DNA of 36,469 bases from positions 1 to 36,469 of the forward strand of contig UQMZ01000038.1 of assembly GCA_900542185.1 (NCBI GenBank), read 5' to 3'. The notes under the pieces were generated by a model. The model was not told the origin of the DNA, ran no database searches, and saw only the letters and a program-made list of their open reading frames with translations. Made by a program: the position numbers and the translations under genes. Shown piece by piece: positions 1 to 6,753 of this stretch (position 1 is its first letter; each line of letters begins with the position of its first letter). The DNA comes from an uncultured Bacteroidales bacterium. GTDB taxonomy: Bacteria > Bacteroidota > Bacteroidia > Bacteroidales > Muribaculaceae.

Positions 1-65
1 TCTGAGGCACATCTGCGACCCTGGCGTATATATTTTTTAAGGAACGATGCCTAAGTGATATTGAC

Positions 66-752
66 ATGAATTTTATTAAAATGATTTGGGCATTGACGGC
101 ATTAATGCTGCCGTTGCAATGTCTGGCAGAGGATTATCGAAAGGATAAACCACAATCCGTAAACTACCTTCAGGGAAAGATACTGTCCGTTATCGGCGAC
201 AGTGAGGCGGCGGGCGATAAAAACGGCATTGCCGACACATACTGCTACTTCATCGCACAGCGCAACTGCATGAAGGTCCATAATCTGGCTCTCAACGGTC
301 AGAAACTGTGCAATGCCGTTGAAGGCAAGGACTGGCCGGCATTAATCGACAACTATGACCGGATACCGGAAGAATCGGACTATATCCTGGTCCACATAGG
401 GTATAATGACAGTTTCGATCCCCTTGAGCCTGACGAATCCCTGGATTCATTGAAATTCAAAGGTGCGTTCAACGGTCTTGTCAAGGGATTACGCTCCCGC
501 TATCCCCATGCACGGATCGGCGTTATCTGTCCTTATTACTTCAACAACGAGCCCACACGAATCGCGCGCGCCGAATGGCTGATGCGACGCTGCCGGGAGC
601 TGCATGTACAGTGCATCGACGGTTGCGCCATGTCCGGTCTTTCACTCGATGTCCCCGGGCAGGCCGACATGTTTCGGGATGAAGTCCATCTCACGATAAA
701 GGGTCACAGACACATGTCGTATATCTACGAGAATTTCATGCGGGGATTATAA
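66..752 (+). CDS. Secreted SGNH/GDSL-family hydrolase
   Basis: Predicted exported esterase/lipase-fold hydrolase of 228 residues; the substrate cannot be told from sequence. The first 21 or so residues form a signal peptide (MNF-IK, hydrophobic core, cleavage near CLA-ED). SGNH blocks are in order: block I with the nucleophile in VIGDSEAAG (residues about 43-51), block III in HIGYNDS (about 111-117), and block V DEVHLT, giving the Asp-x-x-His pair near residue 207. The block II Gly/Asn is probably in LALNGQ. The length fits a single SGNH domain with nothing appended. It converges on the ECF sigma gene, with a hairpin between them. The ATG at 66 is chosen because the signal peptide begins there; the window starts only 65 bases upstream, so its promoter cannot be judged. 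The family call is firm, the substrate unknown. Confidence 0.85.
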   Translation: MNFIKMIWALTALMLPLQCLAEDYRKDKPQSVNYLQGKILSVIGDSEAAGDKNGIADTYCYFIAQRNCMKVHNLALNGQKLCNAVEGKDWPALIDNYDRIPEESDYILVHIGYNDSFDPLEPDESLDSLKFKGAFNGLVKGLRSRYPHARIGVICPYYFNNEPTRIARAEWLMRRCRELHVQCIDGCAMSGLSLDVPGQADMFRDEVHLTIKGHRHMSYIYENFMRGL

Positions 753-790
753 GGCATTGTTCCTTCATGGCCTATAGCTATGATAATCAC

Positions 791-816
791 GCCCCCTCCA
801 CCATGGTGAAGGGGGC
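791..816. terminator. Hairpin between convergent genes
   Basis: A GC-rich inverted repeat, GCCCCCT (791-797) with AGGGGGC (810-816), has an inner CAC-CATG-GTG extension. It lies in the 92-bp gap between the SGNH hydrolase stop and the sigma-factor stop. On the plus strand it is followed only by TTTGATATTG, so the U-tract is weak. It probably serves as a shared bidirectional terminator. Confidence 0.5.
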
Positions 817-844
817 TTTGATATTGTTCCTCAGGCATTGCCTC

Positions 845-1510
845 TTAAGATATTTCGTGTATCTTGTACATCTGAAACCGGGTATCTTTATAATCAGGCG
901 ACCAAAAGCCGTCAGAATACATATAACCCAGTACAATTGCGAGAGCCACTGCCGGAAGATAATCGCTGAGGTCCCGGTGGAGTTGTTTTAATGCCTGCTG
1001 AATACGATAATAAATGGTTTTTTGCGACAGATTGTATATTTCAGCTATTTCTTTGCAACTCTTTCCTTCGAAGCGATACATCAGAAATGCGGTACGATAG
1101 GTTTCAGGCAAAGCGTCTATCGCCTTTCTGATTCGTTCTTTCAATTCTTCGACAACCATGAAATCACTTTCGTTCAATTCATGGCGGCGTCTATATTCCT
1201 CCATGTACACAGCCGTTGATTGTGCCTGCCGGTTGCGTACGGCTATTTTACATGCACGATGGTACACCATGGAATACAGGTAATGGCGGAAATCGGTCTC
1301 TATCTCAATCTGCTCATGTTTCTCCCAAAGCCATACCATCACGTCACAGGCAACACTCTCGGCATCCCGGGCATCATCTAAAAAACGTGTCGCGTACGCA
1401 CAGATCGATGTGTAATAGCGGCGGAACAAGGTCTCGAAAGCTTTGTGACTTCCATCCTTGAGCCGCCTGACCAATTGCTCGTCGTCTAATTCCTTATAAC
1501 TGGAAACCAT
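845..1510 (-). CDS. ECF-type RNA polymerase sigma-70 factor (Bacteroidetes family)
   Basis: Extracytoplasmic-function sigma factor of 221 residues. Region 2 spans about residues 13-80 (FETLFRRYYTSICAYATRFL, then DVMVWLWEKHE). Region 4 spans about 125-180, with a helix-turn-helix in GKSCKEIAEIYNLSQKTIYYR. After region 4 there is an unusual tail of about 40 residues containing a hydrophobic stretch (LPAVALAIVLGYMY, near residues 186-199), which could touch or cross the membrane. No FecR-type anti-sigma factor or SusC/TonB receptor gene is adjacent, so it is an orphan here. It has its own promoter (1634-1664) and a leader of roughly 118 nt. The family is certain; the regulon is unknown. Confidence 0.93.
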   Translation of the reverse strand: MVSSYKELDDEQLVRRLKDGSHKAFETLFRRYYTSICAYATRFLDDARDAESVACDVMVWLWEKHEQIEIETDFRHYLYSMVYHRACKIAVRNRQAQSTAVYMEEYRRRHELNESDFMVVEELKERIRKAIDALPETYRTAFLMYRFEGKSCKEIAEIYNLSQKTIYYRIQQALKQLHRDLSDYLPAVALAIVLGYMYSDGFWSPDYKDTRFQMYKIHEIS

Positions 1511-1633
1511 TATGAGTGTTCTGTGTGTTTCTGATTATTCTTTTATCGCTCCCCCGGGGCTATATGTACATGGACATGGGGTCCTATCCGCAGCCTGTCC
1601 GGTTACCTGGAGTATGTTTACTCTTATATGTTT

Positions 1634-1664
1634 CAAAGTTAATAATTATTTCATTCTCCACAAA
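1634..1664 (-). promoter_or_regulatory. Bacteroidetes-type promoter of the ECF sigma gene
   Basis: Read on the minus strand: TTTG (plus 1661-1664), a 19-bp spacer, then TAACTTTG (plus 1634-1641). This matches the -33/-7 consensus of the Bacteroidetes primary sigma factor. The expected transcription start is near 1629, leaving a long 5' leader before the ATG at 1510. Confidence 0.75.
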
Positions 1665-1678
1665 ATCGCATCAACGAT

Positions 1679-1700
1679 TTAACAAGTGTGTTAACAAGTG
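1679..1700. repeat. Two direct copies of TTAACAAGTG
   Basis: The 10-mer TTAACAAGTG occurs at 1679-1688 and again at 1691-1700 (12-bp period), just upstream of the -33 box of the minus-strand sigma-factor promoter. It could be a two-site operator or chance; no protein can be assigned. Confidence 0.45.
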
Positions 1701-1708
1701 GGCGTTCC

Positions 1709-3013
1709 TTATTTCAGGCGCAGGTAGGAGTAACCGAAGCGTTCGGCGGCGGCGCGGTCCAGTTCCTCGCGGAATTCCGGGGCGGCTATGGATACCATCA
1801 GCTTGGCGCGCTCGGCCAGGTTCTTGCCGCGCAGGTTGACGATACCGTTCTCCGTCACTATGTAGTTGGTCTGGAAACGTGTCGTAACAACGCCGGCTCC
1901 GGGCGTCAGCACAGGCTTGATCTTGTTATGCCCCTTGTTGGTCTTGGACAGCATCGCCAGGAACGACAATCCTCCCTCGCTGCGACTGGAGCCATACACG
2001 AAGTCGTGCTGGCCGCCCACGCCCGAGAACAAGCGTGTGCCTATCGAATCGGCGCACACCTGACCTGTCAGGTCTATCTCTAAGCATGAGTTGATGGACA
2101 TCACCTTCGGGTTCTGCGCTATGGTGAATGGATTGTTGGTCCATGCCACATCCTTGAACACCACATCCTCGTTGCCGTCCAGGAACTCGTACAGAGCCTT
2201 GGATCCGAGGGCCAGCGAACCTACAGACTTGCCGGGCATCACGGTCTTGCACGAGTTGTCTATGACGCCGCTTTTCAACAGCGGCAGCACGCCGTCGGTC
2301 ATCGCCTCGGTGTGCAGACCCAGGTGCTTGTGATTGGCCAGGGCGCGTATCACGGCATTGGGTATGCCGCCCACACCTATCTGCATCGTGGCGCCGTCCG
2401 GTATCAGCTCGGCTATGTAGTTTCCGATGCGTATCTCCTCCTCGGTCGGCACGGCCGTAGGCACCTCCACCAGCGGTTCGTCCACCTCCACGGCGGCGGC
2501 AAGCTGCGACACGTGTATCACGGCGTCGCCGGGCAGGTAAGGCACATTGGGGTTGATCTGCGCTATCACCCTGTCGGCACATTCCACGGCGGCAGTGGCC
2601 AGGTCGGCCGACACGCCGAAGCTGACCAGTCCATCCTCGTTGGGCACCGAGCAGTTTATCAGCGCCACGTCCACACGGCAGGTGCCGTCGCGAAACAGCT
2701 CCGGCACCTCGCCTAAGAATCGCGGCGTCATGGTGCCGTAGCCCTCGTTGATGTAGTTGCGGAAGGCATTGGAGATAAAGAACGAGTCAATCAGAAACGA
2801 GTCCTTGTACTCGGAATTGCACAGCGGCGACGGGCGACGCCCCACGGCGAAACCGCTGTACACCGTCACGTCGCGCAGTTCATGTCCGCGCTGAGCCAAT
2901 GCCTCTACCAGCATCTCGGGTATCGACGTCGACCCCTGTATATATACATGGTCGCCGCTCTCTATCAGCTTCACCGCCTCCGCGGCGCTCACAAACTTCA
3001 GTCCTTCCATCAT
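1709..3013 (-). CDS. Acetyl-CoA hydrolase/4-hydroxybutyrate CoA-transferase family protein
   Basis: Family I CoA-transferase of 434 residues (the AbfT-like length class, shorter than the roughly 500-residue succinate/propionate type). The N-terminal domain begins KFVSAAEAVKLIESGDHVYI. The C-terminal domain holds the glycine loop GVGGIPNAV (about 215-223) and HTEAMTDGV with the probable catalytic Glu near residue 236, which forms the glutamyl-CoA intermediate in this family. It is the last gene of the ior operon, and its ATG overlaps the aminotransferase stop. A second in-frame ATG at 3010 is equally possible. Inferred role: swap CoA from an aryl-acetyl-CoA made by IorAB onto acetate or another short acid. 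The family is firm; the substrate is inferred from context. Confidence 0.88.
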   Translation of the reverse strand: MMEGLKFVSAAEAVKLIESGDHVYIQGSTSIPEMLVEALAQRGHELRDVTVYSGFAVGRRPSPLCNSEYKDSFLIDSFFISNAFRNYINEGYGTMTPRFLGEVPELFRDGTCRVDVALINCSVPNEDGLVSFGVSADLATAAVECADRVIAQINPNVPYLPGDAVIHVSQLAAAVEVDEPLVEVPTAVPTEEEIRIGNYIAELIPDGATMQIGVGGIPNAVIRALANHKHLGLHTEAMTDGVLPLLKSGVIDNSCKTVMPGKSVGSLALGSKALYEFLDGNEDVVFKDVAWTNNPFTIAQNPKVMSINSCLEIDLTGQVCADSIGTRLFSGVGGQHDFVYGSSRSEGGLSFLAMLSKTNKGHNKIKPVLTPGAGVVTTRFQTNYIVTENGIVNLRGKNLAERAKLMVSIAAPEFREELDRAAAERFGYSYLRLK

Positions 3014-4332
3014 TTCGTATTCTTATGTGTGGGATGGTCCTTGGCAAACGCCTCCAGGCGTTCCTCCAGTCGTTTGAAATCATCGGGCGTCGACACCATC
3101 GACACGCACACGCGTATACCCTGCTGGTCGCTTCCCGTGGAATCCAGCGTGATGGCCGAGATGCCGTAACGCATCAGATCGCGCTGCAACTCGGCGCCCG
3201 TCATGTCGTTGTAGCCGACCGTGAAGAAGAAGCCGTCGGATATGGGACGGTCGCAGTCACGCTCATACACGATATGAAACCCGTTTTCCAGGAACAGCTC
3301 CTTCATTATCTCGGCACGGCGCGCATACTCCGAGGTATGGTCCACAAACTTCAATTCTCCGCTCGCCGCCTTCTCCAGCATGGCGGCCAGTGCGTACTGG
3401 GCCGAATGCGACGTGCCGGACGACGACACGTACAGGACACCGTTTATATAAGCCTCGCCTAATTTCGGCATCTCGTAGAATTTCTCCAGATACTCGTACT
3501 TGCGGTCGTACACCTTATCGCTCATGCACACCAATGCGATACGCTGACCGGCGTAGCTGAACATCTTGGAGCCGGACATCAGCAGGATGTAGTTGTCGGT
3601 GTAATGAGACACCGATACTCCAGTCTTGCCAGGTTCCTGCACGTTCTCGCGGAAGTCCATGCCGAAATAGGCCATGTCCTCAAGCACTATCACATCGTAC
3701 TTGGTGGCGAGACGTCCAATTATCTCCAGCTCCTCCTCGGTCAGGTTGGTCCACGCCGGGTTATTGGGATTGCTGTACATCAGCGCCGTTACGTTGCCTT
3801 TCTTCAGATATTCCTCCAGCTTGGCCTCAAGTGCCTTACCACGATAATTGTATATGTCAAACTGCTCGTGCTTGATACCCAACACCTTGGCTTGCTGAGG
3901 GTTTGCAGGGAATCCCGGCATCAGGAACAGCATGGTGTCCTTCTGATCCTTCAACCTCTGCGCCAGAATGATCTGCAGCGTGAAACTGCCCTGCATGGAG
4001 CCTACGGTGGGCACGATGCACTTTTCGCTGACATCGATGCCTAAGAACCGCTTCAGGAAAGCCTTTCCGGCCTTCTTTAGGCGGGGCACTCCGAATATGG
4101 GCGGATACTGGTTGGCCACTCCGCAGCGCAGGGCCTCGATCTCGGCCTCCACGCCGTCTGTTTCGGCAGGTAACCCGGGATTGCCCAATTCAAGGTGGAC
4201 AACCGGCTCGCCCATCTGGTCTTCCAATGCATGAGCCAACGAGTTGATCTGACGTATCGTGGCGCCGGACAGGTCCATGATGGACAGTTCCTCCACCAGC
4301 GCGTTGAATTCCTGTTCGTTTATCGGAAACAT
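3010..4332 (-). CDS. PLP-dependent class I/II aminotransferase
   Basis: Fold-type I aminotransferase of 440 residues. Visible elements are NPGLP near residue 49, the substrate/PLP segment YSNPNNPAWTNL (about 186-197), VLEDMAYFG with the PLP-ring Asp, and SGSKMFSYAGQRIA with the Schiff-base lysine. The extended N-terminus (MFPINEQEFNALVEEL) and length set it slightly apart from AspC-type enzymes. It lies third in an operon with iorA and iorB upstream and a CoA transferase overlapping its 3' end. It is therefore inferred to deaminate aromatic (or branched) amino acids to the 2-oxo acids that IorAB uses. Substrate specificity is not readable from sequence. Confidence 0.88.
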   Translation of the reverse strand: MFPINEQEFNALVEELSIMDLSGATIRQINSLAHALEDQMGEPVVHLELGNPGLPAETDGVEAEIEALRCGVANQYPPIFGVPRLKKAGKAFLKRFLGIDVSEKCIVPTVGSMQGSFTLQIILAQRLKDQKDTMLFLMPGFPANPQQAKVLGIKHEQFDIYNYRGKALEAKLEEYLKKGNVTALMYSNPNNPAWTNLTEEELEIIGRLATKYDVIVLEDMAYFGMDFRENVQEPGKTGVSVSHYTDNYILLMSGSKMFSYAGQRIALVCMSDKVYDRKYEYLEKFYEMPKLGEAYINGVLYVSSSGTSHSAQYALAAMLEKAASGELKFVDHTSEYARRAEIMKELFLENGFHIVYERDCDRPISDGFFFTVGYNDMTGAELQRDLMRYGISAITLDSTGSDQQGIRVCVSMVSTPDDFKRLEERLEAFAKDHPTHKNTK

Positions 4333-4399
4333 GGTATGTATTATTTAAGGAGATTTCGATTTAAGGTAATTTCTATCTGTCGTTTGGCTTAAGCACAGC

Positions 4400-4981
4400 T
4401 TATTTCGTATTCAGTGCCATTTCGCGGCCGCGGCGGAATGCGGCTATGTTGGCCTCGACCACCTGCGGACCCTTGCGGCCGAACAGTCCCTCGATAGCCT
4501 TCTCTATCTTATCCTGCGGGATGTCGACGAATGGCGAAGCCGCGCCTAACAGCACTAAGTTCGAGCTGCGTGCCGACGCCACTTCCTTGGCCACGGCCTC
4601 CATGTCGAATGCCACCACGTTACCGTGCTTCTGCAGCTCGGCCTTGACGGCCTCTAAGTCGGGATAGTTGTCGATGTTGACGAAGGGCAGCGTCGAGGTC
4701 ACTATCCACCCCTCGGACGAGAGATATGGAAGGTAACGCAGTGCCTCCATAGGCTCCATCGAGACTATCAGGTCAGCCGCTCCCTTGGGTATCAGGTCGG
4801 AATGAATGGGTTTGGAGCTGAGACGCAGATTGGACTGCACGTCGCCGCCGCGCTGGCTCATGCCGTGCACCTCGGCTTGTTTCAGATACAGATCGTCGGC
4901 CAATGCCGCCGAGCCTAATATGGTGGCTATGGTCAATATGCCCTGTCCGCCGACACCGGCCAAAATTATATCGCTTTTCAT
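4400..4981 (-). CDS. iorB: Indolepyruvate ferredoxin oxidoreductase, beta subunit
   Basis: Small subunit of the thiamine-diphosphate 2-oxoacid oxidoreductase that turns aryl-pyruvates plus CoA into aryl-acetyl-CoA and CO2. At 193 residues it is the normal length. It opens with the family hallmark ILAGVGGQGILT (residues 6-17) and has AEVHGMSQRGGDVQSNLR (about 36-53). It contains no cysteine, so it carries no iron-sulfur cluster. It begins 30 bp after the iorA stop and is co-transcribed with it; the aminotransferase follows after 67 bp. Confidence 0.92.
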   Translation of the reverse strand: MKSDIILAGVGGQGILTIATILGSAALADDLYLKQAEVHGMSQRGGDVQSNLRLSSKPIHSDLIPKGAADLIVSMEPMEALRYLPYLSSEGWIVTSTLPFVNIDNYPDLEAVKAELQKHGNVVAFDMEAVAKEVASARSSNLVLLGAASPFVDIPQDKIEKAIEGLFGRKGPQVVEANIAAFRRGREMALNTK

Positions 4982-5011
4982 CGTAATTTCTGTCTTAAGT
5001 TGTTATTTCCC

Positions 5012-6634
5012 TTATTTCTTGGCGCCGGCATGACGGCGGGCCGTCTGGATGCATTCGCGGCGCGAGATTATCACCGACAGGCCGGGATGCTGTATCTCCT
5101 CCTCGAACAGATCGCGGATCTTGTCGTGCAGCTTGGGCAGCGAGTCGATGGTGCGTACATGCGCGGGATCTGCGCCAAGTCCGAGGCATATCTCCTCCAG
5201 TTTACCGGTACCCTGCGAGTCCTGGCCTCCGGTCATACCGGTGGTGAGGTTGTCGGATATCACCACCACTATGTTGGAATTCTCGTTGATGGCGTCTAAC
5301 AGTCCGGTCATTCCGGAATGGGTGAAAGTGGAGTCGCCTATGATGGCCAGCGACGGGAACTGTCCGGCATCGGCCGCACCCTTGGCCATGGTGATGGAGG
5401 CGCCCATGTCCACGCACGAGTCAATGGCGTTGAACGGCTTCAGGAATCCGAGCGTGTAGCAGCCTATGTCGCCGAACACCTTTGCGTCGGGATATTTTTC
5501 CAATGCCGCGTTCATGGCGCCGTACACGTCACGGTGACCGCAACCCTGGCACAATGCCGGCGGACGACCCACTACATTCTCGGGTGCATTCCCCTCCTTA
5601 TGCGCTTTCAGGCCCGCAGCTTCGGGACGCAGTGCCTTGATGGTTCGCGCCACCTCGTCGGGCGTCAGCTCGCCGTCGCGTACCACATGACCGCTCAGCT
5701 TGCCGTAGATTGTCTTGCCGTCGTATAGGAGTCCGCCCATCTGACGCTCGATGAATGGCTGGCCTTCCTCCAATATAAGGATAGCGTCACTCTTGTCGCG
5801 TAGATGTTTCAGCATCTTGACGGGCAGCGGATACTGCCCTATCTTCACCACGCTGAACGGCACCTTGCCGCCGAACACCTCCTGAAGATAATTGTATGCT
5901 ATACCGCTCGCCACGATTCCCAAGGAGTGGTCGTCGCCCTCCTCAAGACGGTTGAACTGCGACTTTTCAGATTCATATACGAACTTCTCCTGATCCTTGA
6001 TCAGCTGGCGGTTGCGTTCGCGCGACACCGCCGGCATCAGCACCCACTGGCGCGGATTGGCCGGATAATGCAGATGGTTTTCCATATCGGCCTCGTTATC
6101 GGTGTTTACCACGGCGCGCGAGTGCGACAAACGCGTCACCATCCTTACCAATACGGGGATGTGCAGATGCTCGGAGAGTTCGAATCCCTTGCGGGCCATG
6201 TCGTAGGCCTCCTGCTGATTGCTCGGCTCCAGCATGGGCATCATGGCGAAATCTCCGTAGAATCGTGAATCCTGCTCGTTCTGCGAGGAATGCATCGAAG
6301 GGTCGTCGGCCGAAATCACCAACAGACCGCCGTTGGCGCCCGTCATGGCCGAATTCACGAACGGATCGGCCGCCACGTTCAGACCAACATGCTTCATCGA
6401 TGTTATGGCGCGTTTGCCGCAGTACGACATTCCCAACGCGGCTTCCAGCGCGGTCTTCTCGTTGCTCGACCAGTGGCAGTGTATGCCGCGGCGACGGCTC
6501 TCCTCGTCGCCCTGTACATATTCCATAATTTCAGTGGAGGGAGTTCCGGGATAGGCATACGCGCCTGACAGTCCCGCCTTGATTGCTCCCAGCGCCAGGG
6601 CCTCATCCCCAAGCAGCAGACGTTTTGTTCTCAT
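5012..6634 (-). CDS. iorA: Indolepyruvate ferredoxin oxidoreductase, alpha subunit (short form)
   Basis: Large catalytic subunit, 540 residues. The N-terminal pyrimidine-binding half contains GAYAYPGTPSTEI (about 24-36) and SSNEKTALEAALG. The ThDP half has LCQGCGHRD (near 359-367), GDIGCYTLG, and the ThDP/Mg loop GDSTFTHSG...NIVVVISDN. CxxC, the Cys of IGCYT and the Cys of EEICLGLG could ligate one proximal 4Fe-4S cluster. The protein stops at RECIQTARRHAGAKK, just where archaeal IorA (about 600-650 residues) continues into a two-cluster ferredoxin domain, so that domain is absent. It is first gene of the operon, and its promoter interlocks with that of dsbD. The start is MRTKRLLLGDEA. Confidence 0.92.
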   Translation of the reverse strand: MRTKRLLLGDEALALGAIKAGLSGAYAYPGTPSTEIMEYVQGDEESRRRGIHCHWSSNEKTALEAALGMSYCGKRAITSMKHVGLNVAADPFVNSAMTGANGGLLVISADDPSMHSSQNEQDSRFYGDFAMMPMLEPSNQQEAYDMARKGFELSEHLHIPVLVRMVTRLSHSRAVVNTDNEADMENHLHYPANPRQWVLMPAVSRERNRQLIKDQEKFVYESEKSQFNRLEEGDDHSLGIVASGIAYNYLQEVFGGKVPFSVVKIGQYPLPVKMLKHLRDKSDAILILEEGQPFIERQMGGLLYDGKTIYGKLSGHVVRDGELTPDEVARTIKALRPEAAGLKAHKEGNAPENVVGRPPALCQGCGHRDVYGAMNAALEKYPDAKVFGDIGCYTLGFLKPFNAIDSCVDMGASITMAKGAADAGQFPSLAIIGDSTFTHSGMTGLLDAINENSNIVVVISDNLTTGMTGGQDSQGTGKLEEICLGLGADPAHVRTIDSLPKLHDKIRDLFEEEIQHPGLSVIISRRECIQTARRHAGAKK

Positions 6635-6691
6635 GGTATAGGTTTTGATTCATCGGTTTCCGACACGGACAGTGCCCGTAGCGAATAATAA

Positions 6692-6722
6692 TTGCAAATA
6701 TAATCAATATTTCGTAACTTAG
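6692..6722 (+). promoter_or_regulatory. dsbD promoter, interlocked with the ior promoter
   Basis: TTG (6692-6694), a 20-bp spacer, TAACTTAG (6715-6722; one mismatch to TAnnTTTG). The expected start site is near 6728, about 26 nt before the dsbD ATG. It occupies the same DNA as the divergent ior promoter. Confidence 0.65.
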
Positions 6723-6726
6723 CAAA
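6695..6726 (-). promoter_or_regulatory. ior operon promoter, interlocked with the dsbD promoter
   Basis: Read on the minus strand: TTTG (plus 6723-6726), a 20-bp spacer, TATATTTG (plus 6695-6702). This is a full match to the Bacteroidetes consensus. The expected start site is near 6690, giving a leader of about 55 nt. Its -33 box abuts the -7 box of the plus-strand dsbD promoter, and vice versa. Confidence 0.75.
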
Positions 6727-6753
6727 AATTTTCAGAACACACCTATAATAATT

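Noticed and set aside
1511..1708. Small coding gene in the gap upstream of the sigma factor
   Set aside because: Frames are short, and the stretch is accounted for by the sigma-gene leader, its promoter and the direct repeat; no conserved peptide is seen.
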